From positions 1,302,001 through 1,366,000 of the forward strand of contig NC_068352.1 in assembly GCF_014633365.1 (NCBI RefSeq): a stretch of DNA of 64,000 nt, in the 5' to 3' direction. Made by a program: the position numbers and the translations under genes. Each line of letters starts with the position of its first letter. Position 1 is the stretch's first letter. Positions 35,689-46,529 of this stretch are shown one piece after another. This DNA is from Diospyros lotus (lineage: Eukaryota; Streptophyta; Magnoliopsida; Ericales; Ebenaceae). Below the pieces are notes generated by a model. The model did not search any database. It had not been told where the DNA came from and worked only from the letters and a program-made list of their open reading frames with translations.

Positions 35689-38600
35689 ATGAAGGTGAAG
35701 CGGGCGGAACAACCTGACAGGAAAGAAAGAGAAAAAGAGAAGAAAAAACCGGCCCCAGAGCAGAAGACGGACTATCGTCCCTCCCGAGCTCCCGATCGCC
35801 CGAGTTTTGGGGGTGCACGTGGAAGCCCGGTGAATTACACTCCCCTCAATACAAGTCGAGCGGAGATTCTCCTGGCATTGGAGGATAAGAATTATTTACG
35901 GCGTCCTCCCCCGTTGAAATCTCCACCCAACACTCGAAGCAAAAAGAAGTATTGTCGTTTTCACCGCGACCACGGCCATGATACTCAGGATTGCATCCAA
36001 CTGAAAGAAGAAATACAAGAGCTTATCAACCGAGGATACCTTCGGGATTTCGTGGGTCGAGGAGGTACGAGCTCGGGCAAGGTAGAACCCAAGTCGGAGC
36101 ATCGAGGGAGGTCTCCTACTCGAGATCGCTTTCGAGAGCGAAGTCGAACACCCCCCCGGAGAGAAGGAAAGCAGCCCTCCGAGGAGGGAGGACAGAAGTT
36201 TATCTTGTACACGCTGGCGGCAGGGACAGTTCCAGGGTCCCACTCAACTGCTCCCAAGAGCACAGTAAAGGAAGGGGTGGTCATCACATTCTCTGAGGAG
36301 GATCTTCTGAGTTATCCCAGCTATTCGGATCCTCTGGTGATCACGGCTCAAGTGGGAGAGTGGGAGATGAGGCGAATCCTCGTGGACCCAGGTAGCTCTT
36401 CAGAGATTCTCTACAAGAGGGCATTCCTAGGGATGGGGTTCACGCTCGATCAGCTAAGGCCAGTCCGTGTCCCATTGGTGGGTTTTGATGGAATGGTGAT
36501 CCATTCTAAAGGTTTGATCCGGTTGCCCCTGACGGTCGGTAGTGGTCCTCATAAATCCCGAGTGACGTTGGATTTTTTGGTGGCAGATGTGCCCTCGGCG
36601 TACAATATGATCCTTGGTAGGTCTGGGCTTAGTGCTCTGAGGGCAGTACCGAGTACGTATCACATGGTGTTGAAATTCCCTACTTCGGGAGGGATTGGCA
36701 AGGTAAGAGGAGACCAGCGGCAGGCTAGGGAATGCTACGTGGCCTCTTTGAGTGCCACTATGGCCAAGGGATCAGAGTTAGACTCAGGACCGAATCAGGA
36801 GGCGGTCCCTCAAGCTGGTCAGGGTCAGATGGAGACGAAACAGGTGAGAGACCCAAGTATAGGAGCAAGTCAGAGGTCAGTAAGGGAGGAGGGACAGAAT
36901 TCCGCTGCCCCTCCCACTGTTGTTACTAGTTTCATCTTGGAAGGTCTGGAAGAGCCTAAGACTTCAGAGCCAGTGGATGAGCTCGAGGAAGTCCCACTGG
37001 GGGAAGAGCTCGATCGGACGGTGCGAATCAGTGCCAAGTTACAGGAGCCCTTGAGGTCCGAGATCCTATCACTCCTACGCCGATATCAAGATGTGTTTGC
37101 ATGGTCTACCCTAGATATGCCGGGGATAGACCCAGCGATCATGACACATCGCTTGGGGCTCTACCCGGATTGTGTGCCGGTAAGACAAAGGAAGAGGAAG
37201 TTTGCCTCGGAGCGAGCTAAAGCTATAGAGGCGGAGGTGGAAAAGCTTATGGAGGCTAACCATATTCGGGAAGTCAACTACCCAGAGTGGTTAGCCAACG
37301 TGGTTCTTGTCTCCAAGGGATCGGGAAAATGGAGGCTTTGTATTGATTTTAAAGATCTTAACAAGGCTTACCCGAAAGACAGTTACCCCCTACCCAGGAT
37401 TGATGCGTTGATTGACGGAACAGCGGGGTGTCAGCTAATGAGCTTCCTGGATGCATTCCAGGGGTACCACCAAATCCCACTACACCCTGAAGATCAGGAA
37501 AAGACGGCCTTCATCACGGATAAGGCTACCTATTGTTACCGAGTTATGCCCTTTGGGCTGAAGAACGCTGGAGCTACATATCAGAGGTTAGTCAACAAAC
37601 TGTTCAAAGCTCAACTCGGTCGAAACATGGAGGCTTACGTGGATGACATGTTAGTCAAGAGTCTATTGGCTGAACAACATCCGGACGACTTGGAGGAGTG
37701 CCTCAGAACCTTACGCCAGTATCAGATGAAGCTCAACCCGGCCAAGTGTGCCTTCGGGGTTACAGCTGGTAAATTCTTGGGGTTCATGGTGCATTACCGG
37801 GGAATTGAGGCTAACCCTTCGAAGATAAAAGCCATACTCGAGATGCCTCCCCCTCGAAGTATCAAGGAAGTGCAGAGGCTAACCGGGAGGATAGCAGCTT
37901 TAGGGAGGTTCTTGTCAAGATCTGCGGAAAGACAGTTGCCATTCTTTAAGGCCTTGACTCGAGTCCAGAATTTTGCATGGACAGAGGAATGCCAGGAGGC
38001 ATTTGAGCAGCTGAAACAATGTCTAGTCTCCCCCCCAGTCCTGGCAAAACCACAGCCAGGAGAGTCACTATATATTTACCTAGCTGCCTCGGATGAAGCT
38101 GTCAGTTCGGTTTTGGTACGGGAGGAGGACAAAATCCAAAAGCCGGTCTATTATGTGAGCAAAAGGTTGGCTGGCGCTGAGATTCGTTACACTCCAACAG
38201 AAAAGTTGGCCTATGCTCTAGTCATCTCCGCTCGAAAGTTGAGGCCCTACTTTGAGGCACACCACATTATCGTCCTATCAAGTCAGCCGCTGAGGCATGT
38301 GCTGGGAAAGCCGGACTTGTCGGGGAGGATGCTCAAATGGGCAGTAGAGCTGAGTGCTTTCGACATCGACTATCGACCTCGGCCGGCCATCAAGGCGCAG
38401 GCTCTTGCCGACTTCATCCTGGAAGGCACCCTACCAGAGGAAGCAGACGAAGGGATTTCCCAGACTTGGACTCTCTCTGTAGATGGCAGCTCAAGTGTCG
38501 GAGGCAGTGGCGCTGGATTACTACTGCAGGGCCCCGATGGCCAAGCTTGGCCGTATGCCCTCCACTTCGAGTTCAATGCCTCTAACAATGAGGCCGAGTA

Positions 38601-40176
38601 TGAGGCGCTCATTGCCGGGCTCAGACTAGCGAAACAGATGGGAGTCAGGGATCTGGAGGTATATTCGGACTCAAATTTGATTGTGCAGCAGGTCACAGGA
38701 GAGTTCGAGGCCCGAGAGGACGTCATGGCCCAATACTTGGCGATAGCCAAGGATCTTATGGCGCGATTTCGGATAGTGAAAATCAATCATGTCCCACGAG
38801 CGCAGAATGCAGTGGCGGATGCTCTCTCAAGGATAGCTGCTTCTTCCTTCCCTAGGAATTCCCGAGCTGTTTACATGGAGTCGTTGCCCCAGAAGAGCAT
38901 AGAGACTGAGGCAGAGCAGCTTTGCGTAGAAGGGGTTGAAAGTTGGATGGATCCCATCGTAGCACATCTGACCAAGGGATGGCTACCCGAGGAGGAACTG
39001 GAAAGTCGAAAACTCAAGCGCCAGGCTGCCAAGTTTCTACTGGTGGGATTAGACCTTTATAAGAAATCCTTCACTCAGCCGCTACTGAAGTGTGTGGGGC
39101 CGATCGAGGCCGACTACATCCTAAGGGAGATCCACGAAGGGATTTGCGGCAGTCACATCGGAGCTCGGTCTCTCTCCCAGAAGGCACTTCGGCAGGGGTA
39201 TTACTGGCCGACAATGATGAGCGACGCTGGGCATTTGGTCCAGACTTGTGAGAGATGCCAAAAAACCTCCAACCTGGTTCACACCCCGGCAGCCGAACTC
39301 ACCCACCTGGCCTCACCTTGTCCGTTTTCCAGGTGGGGAGTCGATATCCTCGGGCCTTTTCCACTAGCGGCTGGACAGAACAAATACTTGATAGCAGCCA
39401 TCGACTACTTCACTAAGTGGGTGGAGGCCGAGCCTGTGGCGACTATTACAGGTCGGAGGGTAAAACAATTCCTTTGGAAATCCATCGTCTGCCGGTTTGG
39501 TATTCCAAGGGTGCTAATAACTGACAACGGCACCCAATTCGAAGACCGATCAGTGCAAGAATGGTGCCGAGAGTTGGGGATTAAGCAACATTTTACCTCG
39601 GTCGCCCATCCTCAAGCTAATGGGCAAGTAGAGCTTACGAACAGGACCATTCTACAAGGACTCCGAGCTCGGGTTGAGAAGGAAGACGGTCAATGGGTAG
39701 ATGAGCTCCCCAGTATACTATGGTCTTATCGAACCACACCGCGAACGGCTACAGGAGAATGCCCTTTCACATTGTGTTATGGCTCGGAGGCTCTCATCCC
39801 TGTCGAGATTGGGGTGAGGAGCTACCGAGTGGAGCATTTCGATCCCGAGATTAACGAGCAAGGGCTAAGGTGCAACTTGGATTTGATGGATGAGCTCCAA
39901 GACCTGGCACGAATTCGACAAGCCGCATATAACCGGCGCATTGCTAGGTACTACAATCGACGAGTCCACGCTAGGAGCTTCATGCCAGGAGATCTTGTTC
40001 TACGATGGTTCGACGTAAGCCATCCTCGGGACATGAATAAACTAACTCCGAATTGGGAAGGGCCGTACCGGGTGGTGGAATCCCTAAGTCCGGGGGCATA
40101 TCGACTAGAAGACATGGAAGGCAAGCCCCTGAAGCATACTTGGAATGTGCAGAACTTAAGGAAGTTTTATCAATGA
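35689..40176 (+). CDS. Gag-Pol polyprotein, unit 3 (intact frame, N-terminally truncated Gag)
   Basis: Open for about 1495 aa like unit 1, and identical to unit 2 apart from lacking the extra G. Protease VDPGSSSEIL, RT YVDD, both RNase H domains, the integrase HHCC finger and the DDE residues are all present. As in the other units, Gag starts in the middle (no N-terminal capsid-like region) and there is no LTR or PBS directly upstream, so correct expression is doubtful although the frame is intact. Confidence 0.93.
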   Translation: MKVKRAEQPDRKEREKEKKKPAPEQKTDYRPSRAPDRPSFGGARGSPVNYTPLNTSRAEILLALEDKNYLRRPPPLKSPPNTRSKKKYCRFHRDHGHDTQDCIQLKEEIQELINRGYLRDFVGRGGTSSGKVEPKSEHRGRSPTRDRFRERSRTPPRREGKQPSEEGGQKFILYTLAAGTVPGSHSTAPKSTVKEGVVITFSEEDLLSYPSYSDPLVITAQVGEWEMRRILVDPGSSSEILYKRAFLGMGFTLDQLRPVRVPLVGFDGMVIHSKGLIRLPLTVGSGPHKSRVTLDFLVADVPSAYNMILGRSGLSALRAVPSTYHMVLKFPTSGGIGKVRGDQRQARECYVASLSATMAKGSELDSGPNQEAVPQAGQGQMETKQVRDPSIGASQRSVREEGQNSAAPPTVVTSFILEGLEEPKTSEPVDELEEVPLGEELDRTVRISAKLQEPLRSEILSLLRRYQDVFAWSTLDMPGIDPAIMTHRLGLYPDCVPVRQRKRKFASERAKAIEAEVEKLMEANHIREVNYPEWLANVVLVSKGSGKWRLCIDFKDLNKAYPKDSYPLPRIDALIDGTAGCQLMSFLDAFQGYHQIPLHPEDQEKTAFITDKATYCYRVMPFGLKNAGATYQRLVNKLFKAQLGRNMEAYVDDMLVKSLLAEQHPDDLEECLRTLRQYQMKLNPAKCAFGVTAGKFLGFMVHYRGIEANPSKIKAILEMPPPRSIKEVQRLTGRIAALGRFLSRSAERQLPFFKALTRVQNFAWTEECQEAFEQLKQCLVSPPVLAKPQPGESLYIYLAASDEAVSSVLVREEDKIQKPVYYVSKRLAGAEIRYTPTEKLAYALVISARKLRPYFEAHHIIVLSSQPLRHVLGKPDLSGRMLKWAVELSAFDIDYRPRPAIKAQALADFILEGTLPEEADEGISQTWTLSVDGSSSVGGSGAGLLLQGPDGQAWPYALHFEFNASNNEAEYEALIAGLRLAKQMGVRDLEVYSDSNLIVQQVTGEFEAREDVMAQYLAIAKDLMARFRIVKINHVPRAQNAVADALSRIAASSFPRNSRAVYMESLPQKSIETEAEQLCVEGVESWMDPIVAHLTKGWLPEEELESRKLKRQAAKFLLVGLDLYKKSFTQPLLKCVGPIEADYILREIHEGICGSHIGARSLSQKALRQGYYWPTMMSDAGHLVQTCERCQKTSNLVHTPAAELTHLASPCPFSRWGVDILGPFPLAAGQNKYLIAAIDYFTKWVEAEPVATITGRRVKQFLWKSIVCRFGIPRVLITDNGTQFEDRSVQEWCRELGIKQHFTSVAHPQANGQVELTNRTILQGLRARVEKEDGQWVDELPSILWSYRTTPRTATGECPFTLCYGSEALIPVEIGVRSYRVEHFDPEINEQGLRCNLDLMDELQDLARIRQAAYNRRIARYYNRRVHARSFMPGDLVLRWFDVSHPRDMNKLTPNWEGPYRVVESLSPGAYRLEDMEGKPLKHTWNVQNLRKFYQ

Positions 40177-40285
40177 GTAGGGGAATTCCCTGAATCTCTT
40201 TGTACTCTTTTTCTTTACGACTAATGGCAAGGCTTCTCTTCATCTAATAGCAATTGTCCAAAGGATCATACTTCCTCGAAGAAAA

Positions 40286-40831
40286 AACCAAGGGTCACGA
40301 GCCCTAGGCCGTTTTCAAAAGAGGACTAAGGGCCATGAAAAAAAAAAAAAAAACTCTAGCTAACACCCTCCTTCGCGTGGGAGTGGCTAAAAACCAAGGG
40401 TCACGAGCCTTAGGCCGTTCTCAAAAGAGGACTAAGGGCCATGAAAAACTCTAGCTAACACCCTCCTTCGCGTGGGAGTGGCTAAAAACCAAGGGTCACG
40501 AGCCCTAGGCCGTTCTCAAAAGAGGACTAAGGGCCATGAAAAAAAACTCTAGCTAACACCCTCCTTCGCGTGGGAGTGGCTAAAACCCAAGGGTCACGAG
40601 CCCTAGGCCGTTCTCAAAAGAGGACTAAGGGCCATGGAAAAACTCTGGCTAACACCCTCCTTCGCGTGGGAGTGGCTAAAACCCAAGGGTCACGAGCCCT
40701 AGGCTGTCCTCAAAAGTAGACTAAGGGCCATGGAAAAACTCTGGCCAAACACCCTCCTTCGCGTGGGAGTCGCTAGAATCCAAGGGTCACGAGCCCTAGG
40801 CTGTCCCCAACGGCGGACTAATGGCCAAGGA
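40286..40831. repeat. Tandem repeat block, unit 3
   Basis: Same block as unit 2, six copies of the ~96-bp repeat. Confidence 0.88.
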
Positions 40832-41063
40832 AAAATTACAACACAGCACCCCCCTGATTGTTGACCTAGGGAGAACAAAGAGTCAAATTCACCCTCGTCA
40901 ACTATGGAAGGGATCGAGGCTCAACTAGTCTCAAGTCCATATGTTCGCAAGCAAAAGATGAACAGTCAAAGTGAAGCACTGTATAAAAACGGGAGGATCC
41001 AACACATGATAATAGGGGAAGTACAAAAAGGCCCTAGCTAGAAAAAAAAAGAAGAAGAAGAGC

Positions 41064-42903
41064 TCAAGCATCAGGAGGCGCATCACCATCGTCAGCCATC
41101 TCCGAGTCCTCCATCCCGGCCACAATCTCCGCAACAGACCGAACAGTGTACATGTCCAAGTCTGGATGGGCTCGTAATACCTCTGTCTCATGAGCTTGGA
41201 ATCCCTTTGTCCAAGCGTCCTGCAGGTTCTTCTGGAGGAACTCCTCTACCTCAGGAAGCTTGATGGGCTCGGCATACTTGCGCTCGTATTGGCGAATGAT
41301 TGAGTTCGCCCGAGATAGCTTGGAGCTCGTCCGAGATAGCTCTGCCTCTAGCCCCTGAATACGTAGGTCTGAAGCCTGCCGCTGGGAGGACAACTCATCC
41401 AAGTTCTTCCTGTGGCTCTCCAGTAACTCGTCCCTCTCCTGCAGCTGGGTGTCTAGTTCCAAGGTCTTCTTGGAAGCTTGAGAGAAACGTCCGGAAAAGT
41501 CCGAAACGAGTGTGACCACCTGCAATAGGCAAGGCAAGTAAGGACAACATAGATGAGACTGGAGGATGTTGATAAAGTATAGATGATTACCTGAGCCAGA
41601 TACTTGCACAATGTGGCTTCAATGGCCTCCGAGGACTGCTCGGCCAACACCTGACGATCGGCAGGAGTGGCAAAGTGGTGAATCATACGTCTGGCCACCT
41701 GAGTGTTCCGGCTAAGATCGCTTGCCTTCACTCCCCAATCGGGAACATGGTCTGGACTATGGGGAGGAGACTCCGGGGCTGGCATGAGCTCTCTCGGAGG
41801 ATGGGAAGTCCTCTTCCTTTTAGTATGACTAGGCTCTCCTTCCTCAGCAGGAGGAGCATTCAAGGTAGCCTTTCCCCCCGTAAGAGCTGGGGCGCCCTCG
41901 TCCTCCACGGGTCTCCGTTTGTTCTTCCCCCAGATGAAAGCTGTGCTCACCATTTCAGCTGCAAATGTGCAAACAAGATATTAAGGGCAAGAAAAACGAG
42001 TTAGAAAAGTATGAAAATAGTGGGAAAATGACTACCCAAAGTGACATCAGGCTCGAAGCAAGTGTGAGTGGATAAACCCCCCAGGTACAAGGTGCGATCA
42101 CATATCAGGATCCGAGCGCTGATAGGGTTCAGCTCTCTCAAAATCTGAATATTGTGAAGCTCGTCCTGCGTGATCTTGCGACTACGGACCTTTGAGGGCT
42201 GGAAAGCCCACTCAACTGGCACCCCGAAGCTGACCCCCCGGTCTTTCAAGCCAGCAAAGAAAAATCTACTCTTCCATCGTTTTACCGATGTGGGGTTATC
42301 AACTACGAACTGACGCTGGTTGAGGGGGGAAAAGGCAAATCGAGGTTTAGTTTTGCTAATGGAAATTACTTTGAACATCCTAAAGAAAAGTTGAGCAGTG
42401 GGCTCAATGTCCCGAGCTCGACAGCAGAGAATGAAGGTAGATAGGCACCTCCAGCCATTGGGAGTCAACTGAGAGGGGCATAATCCCACGATAGCGAACA
42501 CCTCAACTACAGGAGTCGCGAGAGGAAATCTAAGGCCGGCAGCCAAGGCCTGCTCGTAGACGGTGATACAGCCATAGGGGGCTTGGTGAGCTTTCAGACC
42601 TCGAGGTTCACTATACCAATACTCATCATGAATGAGACGGTATTTTCGCAGGAGGGAAAACAACTCCCTCTCGGTTATGGTAGAATGGTCCGTGGTTAGA
42701 TCCTCGGGTAAGCTTCCTAAGTTGGGATCACTACTAACATGAGACTCTGAAGTGGGATGGGGTAAAACTCTTTCAGGCCTCCTAAGTTTCCCAGGCCTAC
42801 GAAGGGGGTCGTGAGGGGGGCTGGATAACTCGGTGTGTGATTCCTCACTACTTGAGCTGGTACTAGAGTTCTCAGAATCGGAGGAAGAAGAAGAAGAAGA
42901 CAT
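41064..42903 (-). CDS. Antisense transposon gene, copy 4 (three exons, 563 aa; the only copy with a promoter)
   Basis: Coding exons 42903-42036, 41958-41591 and 41519-41064 with GT-AG junctions (TTTGG/GTAGTC...TTTGCAG, CTCAG/GTAATC...TTGCAG). Reading phase is kept across both junctions. It is co-linear with copies 2 and 3 but exon 1 carries G/D, P/S, G/R, I/T and E/K replacements. Upstream, this copy alone keeps a minus-strand TATATA box (43746-43754), a short leader exon and a 642-bp leader intron (43689-43048, GTTAGT...TTTTGCAG). It is therefore the copy most likely to be transcribed from its own promoter. Confidence 0.84.
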
Positions 42904-43299
42904 GCTAAAAGACGAGCAGAAGTAGTTAAGAGAAGGTCACTGACCAGGAGAGTAAAGGCCGAGGTCAAGAAAAAACAACCACGACTGGGCTAGAGCCTCG
43001 GAGAGCTCAATAGGTGCGATTTAGCTTGGGAAAACCTCGAGTCACGCCTGCAAAAAAAAAAAAGAAGAGCCAAGGAAACAGGTTAGTAAAGTTGCCTTGT
43101 TTTAAAGATCGTTTTGTTATTATTAACAAAGGAAAAGCCCAAGGGTCGGCTATGGCTAACAAAAAAAAAAAAAAGGGAAAAGTCTCAAGGGTCGGCCATG
43201 GCCGACCCGAGGACACCCTTAACATATATATATATATATTATATGTATATGTATATATATATTATAAAAAAAAAAAAAATCTGCAGAAGGAGAGCAGGA

Positions 43300-43562
43300 G
43301 GGGGGCGGCCATGGCCGACCTCGGCCATGGCCGATTCGGCCAGGGCCGAACCCCTCGGCCCTGGCCGACCTCGGCCAGGCCGAGCCAAGCGCTCGGCCGT
43401 GGCCGAGGGGCTCGGCCTCGCCGAGATCTGGCGAGGCCGAGCGCGGCCGACCTCGGCCGCGGCCGAGGTCGGGCCAGACCAGACCAGGCCAGGCCGACCT
43501 CGGCCATGGCCGAGGCAGCCTGGCCAGGTCGACCTCGGCCAGGCAGGGGCGCCTGGCCGAGG
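43300..43562. repeat. GGCC-rich palindromic low-complexity array
   Basis: Dozens of overlapping CGGCC/GGCCG motifs with inverted pairs such as TCGGCCATGGCCGA. It lies inside the predicted leader intron of the antisense gene; long frames open on both strands here are composition artefacts. Confidence 0.8.
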
Positions 43563-43745
43563 AAAAACCCAATCCTTTTTTTAAAAAAAAAAAAAAAAGC
43601 AAAAAAAAAACCAAAGAGAAGAAAAGATAAAAAATAAATAAATAACAAATAAGGAAAAATAAAAGCAAAGGAGGATGGGAAAGACTAACCTCAAGGAGAT
43701 GAATGCTTGTCTTGAAATAATAAGTGTGGGGTGGGGCCTTAGGGC

Positions 43746-43754
43746 TTATATAGA
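43746..43754 (-). promoter_or_regulatory. Putative TATA box of the antisense gene
   Basis: Minus strand CTATATAAG. A GT splice donor (CTTGAG/GTTAGT) follows about 60 bp downstream and the matching acceptor is at 43048, so a spliced leader leading to the ATG at 42903 is plausible. Confidence 0.55.
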
Positions 43755-43966
43755 GGGGACCCAAAGGAAGAAAAATTCAAAATGACAATGTTTCCCTCCA
43801 AACGAATTCTTCCCTCCAACCAAAACTCATCCCTATAAATGAGGTTTTTAAGCACTAATCTCAATTTTAAAAACACTCTCGTGCGCCTTGGTAAAAATCA
43901 ACAGTCAGGCAACCTACTCCTCGACCCAGCATGGTTTTCAGCTCGGCCCAAGGAGTGGGGGGCAAG

Positions 43967-44415
43967 TGATGTGGCATCAACTGAAATTACTAGAATACCC
44001 CTACGCACTGATAGTCTCACCTGCCACGCGGATCACCTGAGAGACCGACACGTGGCAAGTCAACACTCCGGAGCGGAGCCCGAGAAATCCGGGCCGAACC
44101 GCAAGACCCGTTCCAACTTGACCGGGATTCTCGGGGGTCGTGCCCGCTCATCTCAGATACCCCAAAACGGTTTCGCCTATAAAAGACAAGGACTCTCGCC
44201 AGGTATATACAAACTCTACAGCTCTCTCACTCACTACTACTTGCTTTACTCTACTGATTTGAGCGTCGGAGTCCACCCCGGGGGATCCAAGCCCCGGCCC
44301 TCCATTGTCTTGCAGGTCCTACACCCGAGGTCCGACATCCCCAAGTCCGAGGTTCCATTCCCGAGGTCCAGTCGCAGAGGTGGCACGTGGTGGTCGGTCC
44401 CAAAAACCATCATCA
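43967..44415 (+). repeat. 3' LTR of the gypsy element
   Basis: 449 bp, same ends as the 5' LTR, TATAAAAG at 44178, followed by CTCCC (44416-44420). Confidence 0.93.
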
Positions 44416-44471
44416 CTCCCTTCACAATTATTGTGTATCAAGAGCATGCAAGAATATGAAAATAACTCTTA

Positions 44472-44696
44472 GAATGTGTTTGATTGCATACATTTACCAT
44501 GAAAAATATGTAATTATTACACATTTTCTATGGAAAACAATCAAACACTATTAATTTTTTTATGGAAAAATATGTATGGTACAATTATTTAAACCTTATT
44601 TCCGTGGAATTCATTTTCCAAGGGGATGGGATGATTTTTATTTTCTAGACAATATTACCTAGAATTAAATTCCAGGTAATGCAATCAAACACACCT
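44472..44696. mobile_element. Tourist-like MITE, about 225 bp
   Basis: Ends GAATGTGTTTGATTGCAT and, reverse-complemented, AGGTGTGTTTGATTGCATTA; flanked on both sides by TTA (44469-44471 and 44697-44699), the usual PIF/Harbinger duplication. Non-coding. Confidence 0.7.
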
Positions 44697-44800
44697 TTAA
44701 TGTACAATTAACTCTCAACCCTAAATAATCACAATTATAAAAACAACCCTTAATATTTGATTAACTCTCGACCCTAAATACTCACAATATGTTAACTGTG

Positions 44801-45044
44801 GCCCGCATGGGCAGCTCAGTTGGTCAAGAAAGGGGGCACAAAGTGCTTTTCGTGGTGAATATTGGACCAAGACCGAGGATCGAGTCTAACAAGCGATAGT
44901 GTGGGGGTATCTTTCTCCAAAGTGAGGGGGGCTCCTTGTGCGCGGTGAGCCCTGGTCTAGCCACTGCGTTCGGCTGGATCACCATGATTAATCCCCCCAC
45001 GTCCTGTCGGGTCAAGCTGGAGTGAGCGATTTTACCTTTTAGAC
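44801..45044 (+). mobile_element. tRNA-derived SINE with 16-bp target duplication
   Basis: The 5' end has a polymerase III A box (GGCAGCTCAGTTGG, about 44810) and B box (GATCGAGTC, 44878-44886) spaced as in a tRNA, followed by a tRNA-unrelated body ending TTTTACCTTTTAGAC. CAATATGTTAACTGTG at 44785-44800 recurs with one change at 45045-45060, a target-primed reverse-transcription duplication. It has no coding capacity and depends on a LINE. Confidence 0.88.
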
Positions 45045-45060
45045 CAATATGTTAATTGTG

Positions 45061-46529
45061 AATAGTCTACGTGACAATGATAGTCATCTCCATCCACACA
45101 ACACAAACATACGTGGGCAAGCCAATTTAAACCAAAACTAATTGAATGTGACTTTTTATCCATTTTGGCTTGCTTTGACTTCATGATCCCACCACTTACT
45201 AGAGGCCAAGAATAATAATGGAGGGAAAAAACCATACTTCTAGCTCTCTTTTTTATTTCTTTTAACATTTTATTTTTTAAATTATAATAAATTTATCTCT
45301 TAAATTCAGATAATTAGAGTCAAAATAATTATTAGAGAGAAAAATTATTAAATATCATTAAATATTTTATTATGTGTCTTTAACAATAATTGTCACTAAA
45401 AGTATAATTAGATACACAAGCAAATAAGACACATATATACCTAACAGATAAGCTATGTCTGTTATTTATACTATTATAAAAGCAAACAATAGGTCTTCGT
45501 GTTATGAAATATTATCAGTAGAGCATTTTTCTAAAATATATCATTTATGTAGCTTGCTTAAAAAAATAAAAATTAATTATATTAATAAGATTTAAACTTA
45601 TGAACATCTCTACACAATAGTTGACTTTTAAAACAAATTTACCACTATATTAAAACTCGTTTCATTTAAAAATTTTCTAAAAAGTTAAATTTATACAGTT
45701 ATTGTCTCTTTTTTCTATAAATAAGAATTATATTTAAAAAAAATGGCAAAAGTCCAAAATTAATAATAATAAATAACTAAACACACAAAAGAGCAAAACC
45801 AGACTGAGGTCAGGTCTGTAGTCACGAAGAGCCCAATCCCAATCCCCATTAGAAAGACCAAATCCCTATTGCATGGGCCAGTCTCAATTAATTCTTCAGA
45901 ATTATTGACGTGAATTCCCCACCATTGATTGGCCTTCCATCAAACCAAATGCAGTGCCCACCTGACAACCCATGCGTCCAATCTTGCTCCCTTTTGGGGA
46001 TTCCCATGCAAATTTGGAAATCAAATACTACTGAATTATCTTTCACTTATTTTTTTTTTAATTTTTCTGCACAGACCACCCCTTTGTTATTATAGAAATA
46101 AATAAAATACTTTGGTGTTAACAAATCTTATCAGTGAATTTTTAAAATATTCTTCATATATTTTATTTTAAAAAATCAAAATTAATTTTATTATTAAAAT
46201 TTTAACTTATAACCTCTAAACTCATAATAAATATAATTTTATCTCTATACTAAATTTTGTCTATCTTTAATTTTTTTCTAAAAAAATAAAAATTAAACTA
46301 TAATTATTAATAGCCATCACACAAAATTTTTTATTTATTTACTTACGCATGTATAACATGGGTTATATTTTTAATATTAAATAATTTAAAGACATTATAT
46401 TATTTTTAAAAATATATATTTTTAACTCTAATTCTGAAACACTTATCTTAAAAATAATATTTAAAATTTAAAACCAACCCATCCTTTAGATGTTTCCTAA
46501 ATTTTAAAGGTGAAAAAAGGAACCCGAGC
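45061..46529. other. AT-rich intergenic DNA
   Basis: No gene seen. Two diverged relatives of one ~150-bp sequence (around 45510-45660 and 46110-46270, sharing TTTAAAATTAATTTTATT-like and AACTTATAACCTCT-like text) suggest an old dispersed repeat. Confidence 0.45.

Larger units (their letters stand above)
43042..43966. other. Unique 3' tail of the gypsy element: antisense leader/promoter, GGCC array, polypurine tract
   Basis: Present once, after unit 3. It contains A-runs, a (TA)n stretch (43223-43262), a GC-rich TCGGCC(A/T)GGCCGA array (43300-43560), the antisense TATA box (43746-43754), and GGAGTGGGGGGCAAG ending at 43966 directly before the 3' LTR, which is the expected plus-strand polypurine primer. 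Confidence 0.8.
19202..44415 (+). mobile_element. 25.2-kb Ty3/gypsy (Tat-lineage) element with triplicated interior
   Basis: Two 449-bp LTRs (TGATG...CATCA) enclose the element and CTCCC flanks both ends, so this is one insertion. The interior is a 1034-bp left repeat, then three head-to-tail units (20692-28140, 28141-35591, 35592-43041) and a unique tail with a polypurine tract. The gene order in each unit is truncated gag, PR, RT, RNase H, second RNase H and INT on +, a tandem repeat, then an antisense spliced gene. Dual RNase H, no chromodomain and an antisense gene with the 'putative gypsy type transposon' domain place it in the Tat lineage. PBS and 5' gag are missing, so it is non-autonomous. 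Confidence 0.92.

Noticed and set aside
43014..43764. Arg/Pro/Gly-rich frames of 150-200 codons on both strands
   Set aside because: Produced by the GGCC array and A-runs, probably within a leader intron.
19202..44415. Three separate nested or adjacent gypsy insertions
   Set aside because: Only two LTRs and one target duplication; unit boundaries lack LTRs.
44801..44890. tRNA gene
   Set aside because: A and B boxes are present but cloverleaf arms do not pair well and a SINE body with target duplication follows.
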